Assembly: GCF_018687475.1 (NCBI RefSeq)
Contig: NZ_CP061292.1
Location: forward strand, 186,001-250,000
DNA length: 64,000 nucleotides
From: Polynucleobacter sp. MWH-UH24A
GTDB taxonomy: Bacteria > Pseudomonadota > Gammaproteobacteria > Burkholderiales > Burkholderiaceae
Direction of reading: 5' to 3'
Position 1 is the stretch's first letter. Each line of letters opens with the position of its first letter. Shown piece by piece: positions 8,892-17,122 of this stretch. A program made the position numbers and the translations under genes. The notes under the pieces are model-generated. The model did not search any database and had not been told where the DNA came from. It saw nothing but the letters and a program-made list of their open reading frames with translations.

Positions 8892-10274
8892 CTACTTTTT
8901 GAACAGCCCGCCAAGCCCTTTGGCGGCTCCGCGAGCGGCAAGCGAACCCATCATTTTGGCCATCTTGCCGCCTTTCATTTGCTTCATCATCCCTTGCATT
9001 TGTTCAAATTGCACCAAGAGACGATTGACCTCTTGGACCTGAACGCCCGCGCCCGCAGCAATCCGTCGTTTACGACTCGCCTTAAGGAGCTCAGGCTTTG
9101 CTCGTTCTTGCGGGGTCATACTATCAATGATCCCTTGCATGTGTTTCATTTGCTTATCAGCCATTCCTAAGTTGGCTTTGCTAGCCTGTTGTGCGATTTG
9201 GCTGGGTAGTTTATCGAGAAGATTAGCCATGCCCCCCATGTTTTGCATTTGCTTAATTTGTTCCCGGAAGTCACCAAGATCAAAGCCACCCTTTTGAATT
9301 TTTTTGGCAATCTTTTGAGCTTGCTCAACATCGACATTTTGCTGGGCTTGCTCAACCAATGCCAAGATATCGCCCATGCCCAATATGCGATTGGTCATGC
9401 GCTCTGCATCAAACGCCTCAAGCCCATCCATCTTTTCTGCAACACCAATAAATTTGATGGGCACCCCGGTGATATGACGAACCGATAAGGCTGCGCCGCC
9501 GCGAGAATCGCCGTCCAGTTTGGTGAGGATGACGCCGCTCAAAGGCAATGCTTCATGAAAAGCCCGTGCCGTATTGATGGCGTCTTGACCGAGCATTGCA
9601 TCGACAACAAAAAGGGTTTCAATCGGTCTCACACTGGCATGCAATGATTTGATCTCTTGCATCATTTGCTCATCAATGCCTAAACGACCTGCCGTATCAA
9701 CAATTAAAACATCGTGGTAATGGCGCTTAGCCCAATCAAGAGCGGCATTTGCGATGTCAATGGGTTTTTGATCGGATGAGCTTGGAAAGAAATCGGCTCC
9801 AACTTGAGCGCTGACGGTTTTTAATTGTTCGATTGCGGCCGGACGATACACGTCGCACGACACCGTTAGAACTTTTTTCTTGAACTTTTCTTGTAAAAAT
9901 TTGGCAAGTTTAGCTACCGATGTTGTTTTACCCGCTCCTTGCAAGCCAGCCGTTAGGATGACCGCAGGGGGTTGAGTGGCTAAATTTAATTTGCCACGGC
10001 TTTCCTCGTCTCCGCCCATGATGAGGGTTAGCTCGCGTTGTACCACCCCCACCAAAGCTTGACCAGGCGTTAGGCTACCCACCACATCCTCACCAAGTGC
10101 CTTGAACTTAATTTGCTCCATCAGGCTCTTAACAACCGGTAAAGCAACGTCTGCCTCAAGTAAAGCGAGACGAATCTCGCGAAGCATATCCGCGGTATTG
10201 CTTTCTGTTAGGCGAGCTTGCCCTCGCATGGTTTTAACCACACGACTTAGGCGATCGGTCAGATTCTCAAGCAT
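8892..10274 (-). CDS. ffh: Signal recognition particle protein Ffh
   Basis: 460 residues with the N domain at 1-90, the G domain with GLQGAGKTT at 110-118, DTAGR, and TKLDGDSRGG. The methionine-rich M domain (about 310-445) carries repeated MQxM/MKQM segments and the GAGVQVQEVNRLL region that binds 4.5S RNA. The protein targets nascent membrane proteins to FtsY. It diverges from the CcsA-like membrane protein gene with only 20 bp between the ATGs, a conserved Burkholderiales pairing. Confidence 0.97.
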   Translation of the reverse strand: MLENLTDRLSRVVKTMRGQARLTESNTADMLREIRLALLEADVALPVVKSLMEQIKFKALGEDVVGSLTPGQALVGVVQRELTLIMGGDEESRGKLNLATQPPAVILTAGLQGAGKTTSVAKLAKFLQEKFKKKVLTVSCDVYRPAAIEQLKTVSAQVGADFFPSSSDQKPIDIANAALDWAKRHYHDVLIVDTAGRLGIDEQMMQEIKSLHASVRPIETLFVVDAMLGQDAINTARAFHEALPLSGVILTKLDGDSRGGAALSVRHITGVPIKFIGVAEKMDGLEAFDAERMTNRILGMGDILALVEQAQQNVDVEQAQKIAKKIQKGGFDLGDFREQIKQMQNMGGMANLLDKLPSQIAQQASKANLGMADKQMKHMQGIIDSMTPQERAKPELLKASRKRRIAAGAGVQVQEVNRLLVQFEQMQGMMKQMKGGKMAKMMGSLAARGAAKGLGGLFKK

Positions 10275-10294
10275 TTATCGATTAGACTTTCGAA

Positions 10295-11140
10295 ATGACT
10301 ATTTTAGGTTACTCGGGATTTGGCTGGCTGCCATCCCTACTTTATCTCTTGCTGATTATTGTTTTGGGCTATCGCGATCAAAAGCGCCCTGAAACCCCGT
10401 TTTTTATTGGCTTAGTCCAAATTCTGATTCTGATCGTTTTGATCATTCACGGAATTTTGTTATACGAGTCGATTTTTAACGGCGAGCACTTTGTGTTTGG
10501 TTTCGCGCAGGATTTGTCGCTTATGGCTTGGGTGGGATTGAGCTTTTACTGGATTCAAAGCTTTTTCTTGCCAATTTCAAGTTTACGGTTGATGACCATT
10601 AGTATGGCGATGTTTTGTGCAATCTTGCCGGATCTTTTCCCGGGCTCGGTCATTTCTCAGCGCGCAGTATCTGATCCTTGGTTTAAGGCACATTTTATTG
10701 TGGCAACCTTTGCGGTAGGCTTTTTTAGCCTAACAGCAATGCTAGCGGTATTAATGAACCTGCAAGATCGTGCTTTGCGTAAGGGCATGGCCAATGGCAT
10801 GGGCGGCGCCCCAACTTGGATTGAGAGTCTGCCGCCATTATTGACCATGGAGAGCTTTTTGTTTCGCCTCCTCTATGTCGGTTATGTACTTTTAAGTATG
10901 ACCGTTTTCTCAGGCTTATTTTTCTCGCAAGAGTTGTTCGGTAAACCATTGGTTTTTGACCATAAAACGGTGTTTGCACTCTTGTCATGGCTTTTATTTA
11001 GTGGTTTGGTGGTTGCGCGCTTGCGCGTTGGTTTACGTGGACCAACCGCGGTGCGGTGGGTTCTGGGTGGATTTGTGGCTCTGCTTTTAACTTATGCAGG
11101 TACCCGCTTTGTGGCCGAAGTGATTTTGCAGAGAGCCTAA
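10295..11140 (+). CDS. Cytochrome c assembly family (CcsA/YpjD-like) inner-membrane protein
   Basis: 281 residues, almost entirely hydrophobic, with about eight predicted membrane segments from residue 5 onward. It resembles the YpjD/CcsA-HemX branch of the cytochrome c assembly family (PFETPFF-like entry, WxGLSFY-like segment near 75, GFFSLTAML, FVWGLLF-type final segments). Haem-related assembly is the family expectation, but the precise role of the proteobacterial copy beside ffh is not settled. It has no clear Shine-Dalgarno; a TAGACT sits 7 nt before the ATG. The next gene begins 2 nt after its stop. Confidence 0.75.
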   Translation: MTILGYSGFGWLPSLLYLLLIIVLGYRDQKRPETPFFIGLVQILILIVLIIHGILLYESIFNGEHFVFGFAQDLSLMAWVGLSFYWIQSFFLPISSLRLMTISMAMFCAILPDLFPGSVISQRAVSDPWFKAHFIVATFAVGFFSLTAMLAVLMNLQDRALRKGMANGMGGAPTWIESLPPLLTMESFLFRLLYVGYVLLSMTVFSGLFFSQELFGKPLVFDHKTVFALLSWLLFSGLVVARLRVGLRGPTAVRWVLGGFVALLLTYAGTRFVAEVILQRA

Positions 11141-11142
11141 TT

Positions 11143-11937
11143 TTGCTGAAATGGATTTTGCTGGCTTTGGGATTGGGCTTTGCCTATTGGTGGTTGGTGG
11201 TTAAGAAAAAGCGAGATCAAGAAAAATCGGCAGAGCCTAAAGTAGCGCCGCCGCCGCTAAAGGCAAAGCGTATGGTCTCTTGTTCCTACTGCGATCTTCA
11301 CTTGCCCGAAGAGGATGCCATTGCCTGGGATGGTCGCTATTACTGCTGCGTCGATCATCGCGATAGTCTTAGTCAGAAGGGTTGGTGGGGCAAAGCGCAA
11401 TGGCGGGCTTCTCCAAACTTTGATGAGCGACCCACCCAAATTGAGCCCGATCTGGTGGTGATCCATCACATTAGTTTGCCGCCCGGTCAATTCGGTCGAG
11501 GACACATTATTGATTTTTTTCAAAACAAGCTAGATCCTCGTGCTCACCCTTATTTTGAACAAATTGTGCAGCAGAAGGTTTCAAGCCATTTTTTGATTGA
11601 TCGTGATGGACAATTAGTTCAACTGGTGTCAGTTCATAAGCGGGCTTGGCATGCAGGTGTATCGCAATTTTTTGAGCGGGAGCGCTGCAATGATTTCTCA
11701 ATCGGTATTGAGCTGGAAGGCGATGGGGAATCGGCTTTTACAAATGAGCAATACACGGCACTGAGCCAACTAATTGCCTTATTGGAGAAAAATTTTCCGG
11801 CCATGCGTTTTGCTGGGCATAGCGATATTGCGCCCGATCGCAAGACAGACCCCGGGAAATCATTCGATTGGGCTCGAATACAACGATTGGCAAACCTAAG
11901 TCAGGAACAATTGCCCTTTGGGGTCGACTCTCGCTAA
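11143..11937 (+). CDS. ampD: Fusion: PP0621-like zinc-ribbon membrane protein + AmpD anhydromuramyl amidase
   Basis: 264 residues if begun at TTG 11143, 2 nt after the upstream stop. An earlier in-frame ATG at 11056 would overlap the CcsA-like gene by 85 nt. Residues 1-75 match the small PP0621 family: one membrane segment (about 4-19), a basic linker, then zinc-ribbon ligands C47, C50, C68, C69 and H72. Residues from about 78 are AmpD: Zn ligands H108, H226 and D236, HISLPPGQFG, RAWHAGVSQF, NDFSIGIELEG, SDIAPDRKTDPG. AmpD cleaves the peptide from 1,6-anhydroMurNAc in cell-wall recycling and is normally a separate cytosolic protein. No ATG, GTG or TTG lies near the domain junction, so the amidase should be made membrane-tethered. 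Confidence 0.85.
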   Translation: MLKWILLALGLGFAYWWLVVKKKRDQEKSAEPKVAPPPLKAKRMVSCSYCDLHLPEEDAIAWDGRYYCCVDHRDSLSQKGWWGKAQWRASPNFDERPTQIEPDLVVIHHISLPPGQFGRGHIIDFFQNKLDPRAHPYFEQIVQQKVSSHFLIDRDGQLVQLVSVHKRAWHAGVSQFFERERCNDFSIGIELEGDGESAFTNEQYTALSQLIALLEKNFPAMRFAGHSDIAPDRKTDPGKSFDWARIQRLANLSQEQLPFGVDSR

Positions 11938-11952
11938 CAGTTTCTTCATCAG

Positions 11953-11968
11953 GTAAGCGTACGCTTAC
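11953..11968. promoter_or_regulatory. 16-bp perfect palindrome downstream of ampD
   Basis: GTAAGCGTACGCTTAC is a perfect 16-bp palindrome 15 nt after the ampD stop. As RNA it could fold into a 6-bp stem with a GTAC loop, and a T5 run follows 8 nt later, so it could be a weak terminator. It could equally be a DNA operator. Confidence 0.4.
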
Positions 11969-12057
11969 ATCACCCTTTTTGAAGATTTCATTTCTATCAA
12001 AAATAGGGAAATTACTAATAAATTCTGTAAAAAAGGACTTACCTAATATAAAATATT

Positions 12058-12105
12058 TACCTATACTTAGTATCTAGAACGATTCAAAACCACTACATCT
12101 AGTGT
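12058..12105. promoter_or_regulatory. NrdR box pair upstream of nrdA
   Basis: Box 1 at 12058-12073 (TACCTATACTTAGTAT, 10 of 16 against ACACTATATATAGTGT) and box 2 at 12090-12105 (CCACTACATCTAGTGT, 13 of 16). They start 32 bp apart, the spacing typical of paired NrdR sites, and lie 55-103 nt before the nrdA ATG. NrdR represses ribonucleotide reductase genes when dATP is high. The nrdR gene itself is not in this window. Confidence 0.85.
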
Positions 12106-12160
12106 TTTTGTTACAAATTTGTCTTTTTTCCAATAAATACATATATATAGCAGGAGCAAT

Positions 12161-15109
12161 ATGACCTTCGCCGATCCTCAAGCAGCTGGCCAAGCAGGCA
12201 CCATGAGTCATGGAGGCGTTAGCCCGGTAGGTAATTTGACCCAAACCCCGTCCGCCAACTATGTGGCGGGTGGCGTAGGCCTTGCTCAAACCACCCAGCT
12301 TTCAGACTACAAAATTATTCGTCGCAATGGTTCGGTAGTGGCTTTTGAGCCTTCCAAAATTGCAATTGCTGTCACTAAAGCCTTTTTGGCAGTGAATGGT
12401 GGACAGGGCGCCGCCTCAGCAAGAATTCGTGAGCAGGTTGAGCAATTAACCCAGAACGTTGTACGTGCACTATTGCGCAGCCGTCCCAATGGCGGAACGT
12501 TTCATATTGAAGATATCCAGGACCAAGTTGAGTTAGCTTTGATGCGTAGCGGTGAGCATAACGTTGCTCGCGCTTATGTTCTGTATCGCGAAAAGCGTAA
12601 CCAAGAGCGCGCAGCCCAACAAAGTGCTGCCCAAGAACAAGCTACAGACTCAAGCCTGCCTTCCGTTCAAGTGAATGACAACGGTGTTAGCAAACCCCTG
12701 AACGTGGCTGCCTTACGCAGTGTGATTGAGGCAGCGTGCGAAGGATTGGGTAACCATATTGATGCTAGCCCCATCATGACCGAGACCATCAAGAATCTTT
12801 ATGATGGCGTCCCCATGGCTCAGGTCTATGACTCCGCTATTTTGGCGTCCCGTACCTTGATTGAGAAAGATCCTGCTTACAGTCAGGTAACCGCTCGCAT
12901 ATTGATGCATGTGATTCGTAAGGAGATTCTAGGACGCGAGGTCTTGCAAGGCGATATGCAGTCTGAGTATCCGAACTACTTCCCCCAATTTATTCGTAAG
13001 GGCATTGAGGCGGAACTCTTAGACCCCCGACTTTTAGAGTTTGATCTGAGCAAAATCTCGGCAGCTCTAAACGCTGACCGGGATTTGCAATTTAATTATT
13101 TAGGCCTCCAGACCCTCTACGATCGTTATTTCTTGCATATCGAAGATCACCGCATTGAAATGCCGCAGGCGTTTTTCATGCGGGTGGCGATGGGCTTGGC
13201 TTTAAATGAGCCTGAGCGTGAGCGCCGTGCAATTGAGTTTTATGAAGTTCTCTCAACCTTTGACTTCATGTCAAGCACCCCAACGTTGTTTAATTCAGCA
13301 ACTTTGCGTTCGCAATTATCGAGCTGCTACCTAACCACGGTGGATGACGACTTAGATGGTATTTATGAGGCTCTTAAAGAGAATGCCTTGTTATCTAAAT
13401 TTGCTGGTGGCTTGGGGAATGACTGGACCAATGTGCGTGCATTAGGAAGTCATATCAAGGGGACCAATGGTAAGTCCCAGGGCGTTGTCCCGTTCCTGAA
13501 GGTTGTGAACGACACAGCGGTGGCTGTGAATCAGGGCGGTAAGCGCAAAGGCGCAGTCTGCGCTTACTTGGAAACTTGGCACCTGGATATTGAAGAGTTC
13601 TTGGAGCTTCGTAAAAATACCGGTGACGATCGCCGTCGTACCCACGACATGAACACGTCCAATTGGATCCCTGATTTGTTTATGAAGCGGGTGATGGAAA
13701 ACGGGGAGTGGACTTTGTTTTCTCCATCCAGCACTCCTGATTTACACGATAAGTATGGCAAAGCTTTTGAGCAAGCTTATATTGCCTATGAGAAACGTGC
13801 CGAGGCAGGAGAAATTAAGCCATCGAAGAAAATCCCTGCGGTTCAGTTATGGCGCAAGATGTTAGCGATGCTGTTTGAGACCGGACATCCTTGGATTACG
13901 TATAAAGATCCTTGCAATATTCGTAGCCCCCAACAGCATGTGGGCGTAGTTCATTCATCGAATTTGTGTACCGAGATTACCCTCAACACCAATGAGACTG
14001 AAATTGCTGTATGTAATCTAGGCTCAGTCAACCTCACCGCCCATATGACCACCGATGCCAATGGTCAGATGGTGCTCGATCACGCCAAGCTGAAGAAAAC
14101 GATTCAGACTGCGATGCGAATGCTCGATAACGTAATTGACATCAATTACTACGCGGTTGCTAAGGCTCGTAACTCCAATATGAAGCACCGCCCAGTCGGC
14201 CTTGGAATTATGGGCTTCCAAGATTGCTTGCACATGCAACGCATTCCGTATGCGAGTGAGGCCGCGGTTAAGTTTGCTGATACATCGATGGAAGCGGTTT
14301 GCTACTATGCCTATCAGGCGTCGAGTGAACTTGCTAAAGAACGTGGTACCTATAGTAGTTACCAAGGATCATTGTGGGATCGCGGCATTCTGCCTCAGGA
14401 TACCCTGAAGATGCTTCAAGAGGAGCGTGGTGGCTATGTCGAGGTGGATCAGTCCAGCACGATGGATTGGAATGCCTTGCGCGCCCAGATCAAGCAACAC
14501 GGCATGCGCAACTCCAATTGCGTGGCAATTGCTCCAACCGCCACGATTTCCAATATTATTGGCGTCTCCGCCTGCATTGAGCCAACCTTCCAGAACCTCT
14601 TTGTGAAATCGAATCTTTCTGGCGAGTTCACCGTGGTCAATGACTACCTGGTGCGGGACTTAAAAGATCGCGGACTCTGGGATGAGGTCATGATCGCTGA
14701 TTTGAAGTATTTTGATGGCACTCTGTCCAAAATTGATCGCGTTCCCCAAGATTTACGTGATTTATACGCCACCGCCTTTGAGGTTGAGCCAAGCTGGTTG
14801 GTTGAGGCTGCTTCACGTCGCCAGAAGTGGATCGATCAAGCGCAATCGCTCAATATCTATATGGCCGGTGCCTCAGGTAAGAAGTTGGATGACACGTATA
14901 AGTTGGCTTGGATTCGGGGTTTAAAAACAACGTATTACTTGCGGACGATGGCGGCAACCCATGTTGAGAAATCAACGGTTGCCACTGGCCAGCTTAATGC
15001 GGTCTCTAGCGGGGCTGCCAGTACTGCGGGTGCGATTGCGGCAGATGGTCCGGTTTGCACTATGCGTCCTGGAGACCCAGGATTTGAAGAATGTGAAGCC
15101 TGTCAGTAA
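12161..15109 (+). CDS. nrdA: Ribonucleoside-diphosphate reductase class Ia, alpha subunit
   Basis: 982 residues. After a low-complexity leader (1-50), an ATP-cone follows (about 50-145, IIRRNGSVVAFEPSKI) for dATP feedback. Catalytic residues: C389 (in LSSCYL) and C618 (in AVCNLGS), the redox pair; the triad N601, C603, E605 (in NLCTE), with C603 the thiyl radical site; and the C-terminal thioredoxin-accepting pair C978 and C981 (CEAC). A second region (about 150-260) between the cone and the barrel makes it longer than E. coli NrdA (761). Shine-Dalgarno AGGAG precedes ATG 12161. It pairs with nrdB 43 nt downstream and is controlled by NrdR boxes. Confidence 0.97.
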   Translation: MTFADPQAAGQAGTMSHGGVSPVGNLTQTPSANYVAGGVGLAQTTQLSDYKIIRRNGSVVAFEPSKIAIAVTKAFLAVNGGQGAASARIREQVEQLTQNVVRALLRSRPNGGTFHIEDIQDQVELALMRSGEHNVARAYVLYREKRNQERAAQQSAAQEQATDSSLPSVQVNDNGVSKPLNVAALRSVIEAACEGLGNHIDASPIMTETIKNLYDGVPMAQVYDSAILASRTLIEKDPAYSQVTARILMHVIRKEILGREVLQGDMQSEYPNYFPQFIRKGIEAELLDPRLLEFDLSKISAALNADRDLQFNYLGLQTLYDRYFLHIEDHRIEMPQAFFMRVAMGLALNEPERERRAIEFYEVLSTFDFMSSTPTLFNSATLRSQLSSCYLTTVDDDLDGIYEALKENALLSKFAGGLGNDWTNVRALGSHIKGTNGKSQGVVPFLKVVNDTAVAVNQGGKRKGAVCAYLETWHLDIEEFLELRKNTGDDRRRTHDMNTSNWIPDLFMKRVMENGEWTLFSPSSTPDLHDKYGKAFEQAYIAYEKRAEAGEIKPSKKIPAVQLWRKMLAMLFETGHPWITYKDPCNIRSPQQHVGVVHSSNLCTEITLNTNETEIAVCNLGSVNLTAHMTTDANGQMVLDHAKLKKTIQTAMRMLDNVIDINYYAVAKARNSNMKHRPVGLGIMGFQDCLHMQRIPYASEAAVKFADTSMEAVCYYAYQASSELAKERGTYSSYQGSLWDRGILPQDTLKMLQEERGGYVEVDQSSTMDWNALRAQIKQHGMRNSNCVAIAPTATISNIIGVSACIEPTFQNLFVKSNLSGEFTVVNDYLVRDLKDRGLWDEVMIADLKYFDGTLSKIDRVPQDLRDLYATAFEVEPSWLVEAASRRQKWIDQAQSLNIYMAGASGKKLDDTYKLAWIRGLKTTYYLRTMAATHVEKSTVATGQLNAVSSGAASTAGAIAADGPVCTMRPGDPGFEECEACQ

Positions 15110-15152
15110 GCTTAATTAAAACAATAGAACAAGTACGAACTAGGAGAAGAGT

Positions 15153-16337
15153 ATGTTGAACTGGGATGAAGAAGTGGCACCAGCCCTTGCTAAAGCGGGG
15201 TTTGTGCCACCACCCTCGCCGATGGCAGTTCCACCGGTGCAGGTTGCTCCTGTGGCCGATCAGGTTGCGGTCGCTCCTCCGGTGCAAGCTGCTCCAAAAC
15301 TGACGACTGACGCAACCGAGCGCCGCGTGAACGTTGCCGATAAGCGAGTGATTAATGGAACGACCGACGTCAATCAGTTAGTTCCTTTTAAGTACAAGTG
15401 GGCCTGGGAAAAGTATTTGGCTGGTTGCGCGAACCATTGGATGCCCCAAGAAATCAATATGAATCGTGATATTGCGCTCTGGAAAGACCCCAATGGTCTT
15501 ACTGAAGATGAGCGGCGCATTATTAAGCGTAATTTGGGTTTCTTTGTTACGGCCGATTCCTTAGCTGCAAATAACATCGTATTGGGAACCTATCGTCAGA
15601 TTACTGCTCCCGAGTGCCGTCAGTATCTATTGCGCCAAGCTTTTGAGGAGGCTATTCACACGCACGCCTACCAATACATTGTCGAGTCTTTGGGTCTGGA
15701 TCAGGCAGAAATCTTCAATGCCTACCATGAGGTTCCGTCGATTCGGGATAAAGATGAGTTCTTGATTCCGTTCATTGACGTGCTAACCGACCCCGCATTT
15801 AAGACTGGCACACTGGAAAATGATCAAAAATTACTGCGTTCACTGATTGTTTTTGCTTGCGTAATGGAAGGTTTGTTCTTTTATGTTGGTTTTACGCAAA
15901 TCCTCGCAATGGGTCGTCAGAACAAAATGATGGGGGCTGCAGAACAGTATCAATACATCTTGCGCGATGAGTCGATGCATTGCAATTTTGGCATCGATTT
16001 AATCAACCAAATCAAGCTGGAGAACCCGCAGTTATGGACTTCCGCGTTCAAAGAAGAGATTCGGAGCATCTTTGAAAAAGCAGTTGAATTGGAGTATCGC
16101 TATGCCGAGGATACGATGCCAAGAGGGGTGCTTGGGCTCAATGCTCCGATGTTCAAAAGTTACCTTCGCTTCATCTGTAATCGTCGTTGTATGCAAATAG
16201 GACTTGACGCAATGTATCCAAATGAAGAGAATCCTTTTCCATGGATGTCAGAAATGATAGATCTGAAAAAAGAGAGAAACTTTTTTGAGACTAGAGTAAT
16301 TGAGTATCAAACCGGTGGTGCGCTGAATTGGGAGTAA
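15153..16337 (+). CDS. nrdB: Ribonucleoside-diphosphate reductase class Ia, beta subunit
   Basis: 394 residues. Ferritin-like core with the diiron ligands D135, E166 and H169 and the radical tyrosine Y173 (E166-x2-H169-x3-Y173). The second ligand set is in [11 protein letters not shown] and [10 protein letters not shown]. Residues about 18-50 form a proline/alanine/valine-rich extension absent from E. coli NrdB, probably disordered. The C-terminal tail that docks onto NrdA ends in GGALNWE. The Shine-Dalgarno AGGAG is 7 nt before ATG. It is the last gene of nrdAB, closed by the terminator at 16483. Confidence 0.97.
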   Translation: MLNWDEEVAPALAKAGFVPPPSPMAVPPVQVAPVADQVAVAPPVQAAPKLTTDATERRVNVADKRVINGTTDVNQLVPFKYKWAWEKYLAGCANHWMPQEINMNRDIALWKDPNGLTEDERRIIKRNLGFFVTADSLAANNIVLGTYRQITAPECRQYLLRQAFEEAIHTHAYQYIVESLGLDQAEIFNAYHEVPSIRDKDEFLIPFIDVLTDPAFKTGTLENDQKLLRSLIVFACVMEGLFFYVGFTQILAMGRQNKMMGAAEQYQYILRDESMHCNFGIDLINQIKLENPQLWTSAFKEEIRSIFEKAVELEYRYAEDTMPRGVLGLNAPMFKSYLRFICNRRCMQIGLDAMYPNEENPFPWMSEMIDLKKERNFFETRVIEYQTGGALNWE

Positions 16338-16674
16338 CAAAAAGCTAGACCAGCGCTTCCTCCGGCAACATAGGAGATAGTTCGGTTGATTAGTATTTGT
16401 AGTCACTTGAAACTGGCAAAAATGCGAAAACCCTTGCAACAGGGTGACCGGGCCTTCTTCCCAATTTTTTCTACCCTCTTTGAAAAGCTGCTTCCCGCAA
16501 GGGCCGCAGCTTTTTTTCCAGGATTCATTAGCGTGCAGCACCCTGTAGTAAGCCGTGCGCCGATGAATAGCTCGCTCGTTTCCCATGGTGCACCGCAAGG
16601 CGCAGCTTGGAGTCATGGTCGGGTTTTCTTAATCAGTAGTTTGTTCTAATCCTCACACGTGAAGGAGAATCACT
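16338..16674. other. 337-nt gap between nrdB and the H1-like gene
   Basis: No convincing gene. It contains a minor hairpin around 16435-16455 (ACCCTTGCAACAGGGT), the strong terminator at 16483-16517, and then about 155 nt that must hold the promoter and leader of the H1-like gene. A Shine-Dalgarno (AAGGAG) sits just before 16675. No clear -35/-10 pair was identified by eye. Confidence 0.6.
16483..16517 (+). terminator. Rho-independent terminator after nrdAB
   Basis: AAAAGCTGC (16483-16491) pairs with GCAGCTTTT (16506-16514), with an inner CCC-GCAA-GGG helix (16494-16503), followed by a run of T (16511-16517). It lies about 145 nt after the nrdB stop. Confidence 0.85.
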
Positions 16675-17061
16675 ATGGCAATCGCCAAAAAGAAGTCTGC
16701 TGCAAAGAAACCAGCTGCTAAGAAAAAAGTAGCTGCTAAGAAACCAGCTGCCAAAAAAGCAGCGAAGAAGCGCCCAGCTGCCAAAAAAGCAGCGAAGCGC
16801 CCAGCTGCCAAAAAAGCAGCGAAGAAGCCTGCCGCTAAAAAAGCTGCTAAGAAAAAAGTAGCCAAAAAGCGTCCTGCTGCTAAAAAGAAAAAAGCTGCCA
16901 AGAAAAAGCCTGCTAAAAAAGCAGCTAAGAAAAGGCCTGCTGCCAAGAAGAAAGGGGCTTCTGTAAAAAAGCCCGCGGCTAAGCCCGCCGTTGCTGCTCC
17001 AACGCAAACTGCGTTGAATCCGGCTGCGGCTTGGCCATTTCCTACAGGCAGCCGTCCCTAA
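16675..17061 (+). CDS. Histone H1-like, lysine/alanine-rich DNA-binding protein
   Basis: 128 residues, about two thirds made of repeated AAKK, PAAKK and KPAAKKAAK units (residues 2-108), then a non-repetitive tail rich in alanine and proline ending in AAWPFPTGSRP. This is the composition of bacterial H1/HctB/AlgP-like proteins, which neutralise DNA and compact the nucleoid. No folded domain is visible. A strong Shine-Dalgarno (AAGGAG) precedes the ATG. It sits as a single-gene unit between the nrdAB terminator and its own UUCG-loop terminator. Its DNA has tandem 27-30-nt repeats, so length is likely to vary between strains. Confidence 0.85.
   Translation: MAIAKKKSAAKKPAAKKKVAAKKPAAKKAAKKRPAAKKAAKRPAAKKAAKKPAAKKAAKKKVAKKRPAAKKKKAAKKKPAKKAAKKRPAAKKKGASVKKPAAKPAVAAPTQTALNPAAAWPFPTGSRP
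16744..16830 (+). repeat. Tandem 30/27/30-nt coding repeats in the H1-like gene
   Basis: Three consecutive copies starting CCAGCTGCCAAAAAAGCAGC at 16744 (30 nt), 16774 (27 nt, one AAG codon missing) and 16801 (30 nt, last bases diverged). Copies are otherwise nearly identical, including the six-A run. Confidence 0.85.
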
Positions 17062-17094
17062 GCGTCAGCTTGGTGGATAGTTGAAGTAGTCTGG

Positions 17095-17120
17095 ATGGGG
17101 TCCTTCGGGACCCCATTTTT
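17095..17120 (+). terminator. Rho-independent terminator after the H1-like gene
   Basis: A 9-bp stem ATGGGGTCC/GGACCCCAT (17095-17103, 17108-17116) closed by a C(UUCG)G tetraloop and followed by T-rich sequence. There is no T-run for the opposite strand, so it serves only the H1-like gene. Confidence 0.9.
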
Positions 17121-17122
17121 AT

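Noticed and set aside
16386..16649. An 87-codon plus-strand reading frame after nrdB
   Set aside because: It runs straight through the nrdAB terminator (16483-16517), has no Shine-Dalgarno, and its protein matches no family pattern I know.
16653..17007. Long minus-strand frames opposite the H1-like gene
   Set aside because: Their Leu/Phe/Ala or Ser/Phe-rich sequence is the mirror of the lysine/alanine repeats of the real gene.
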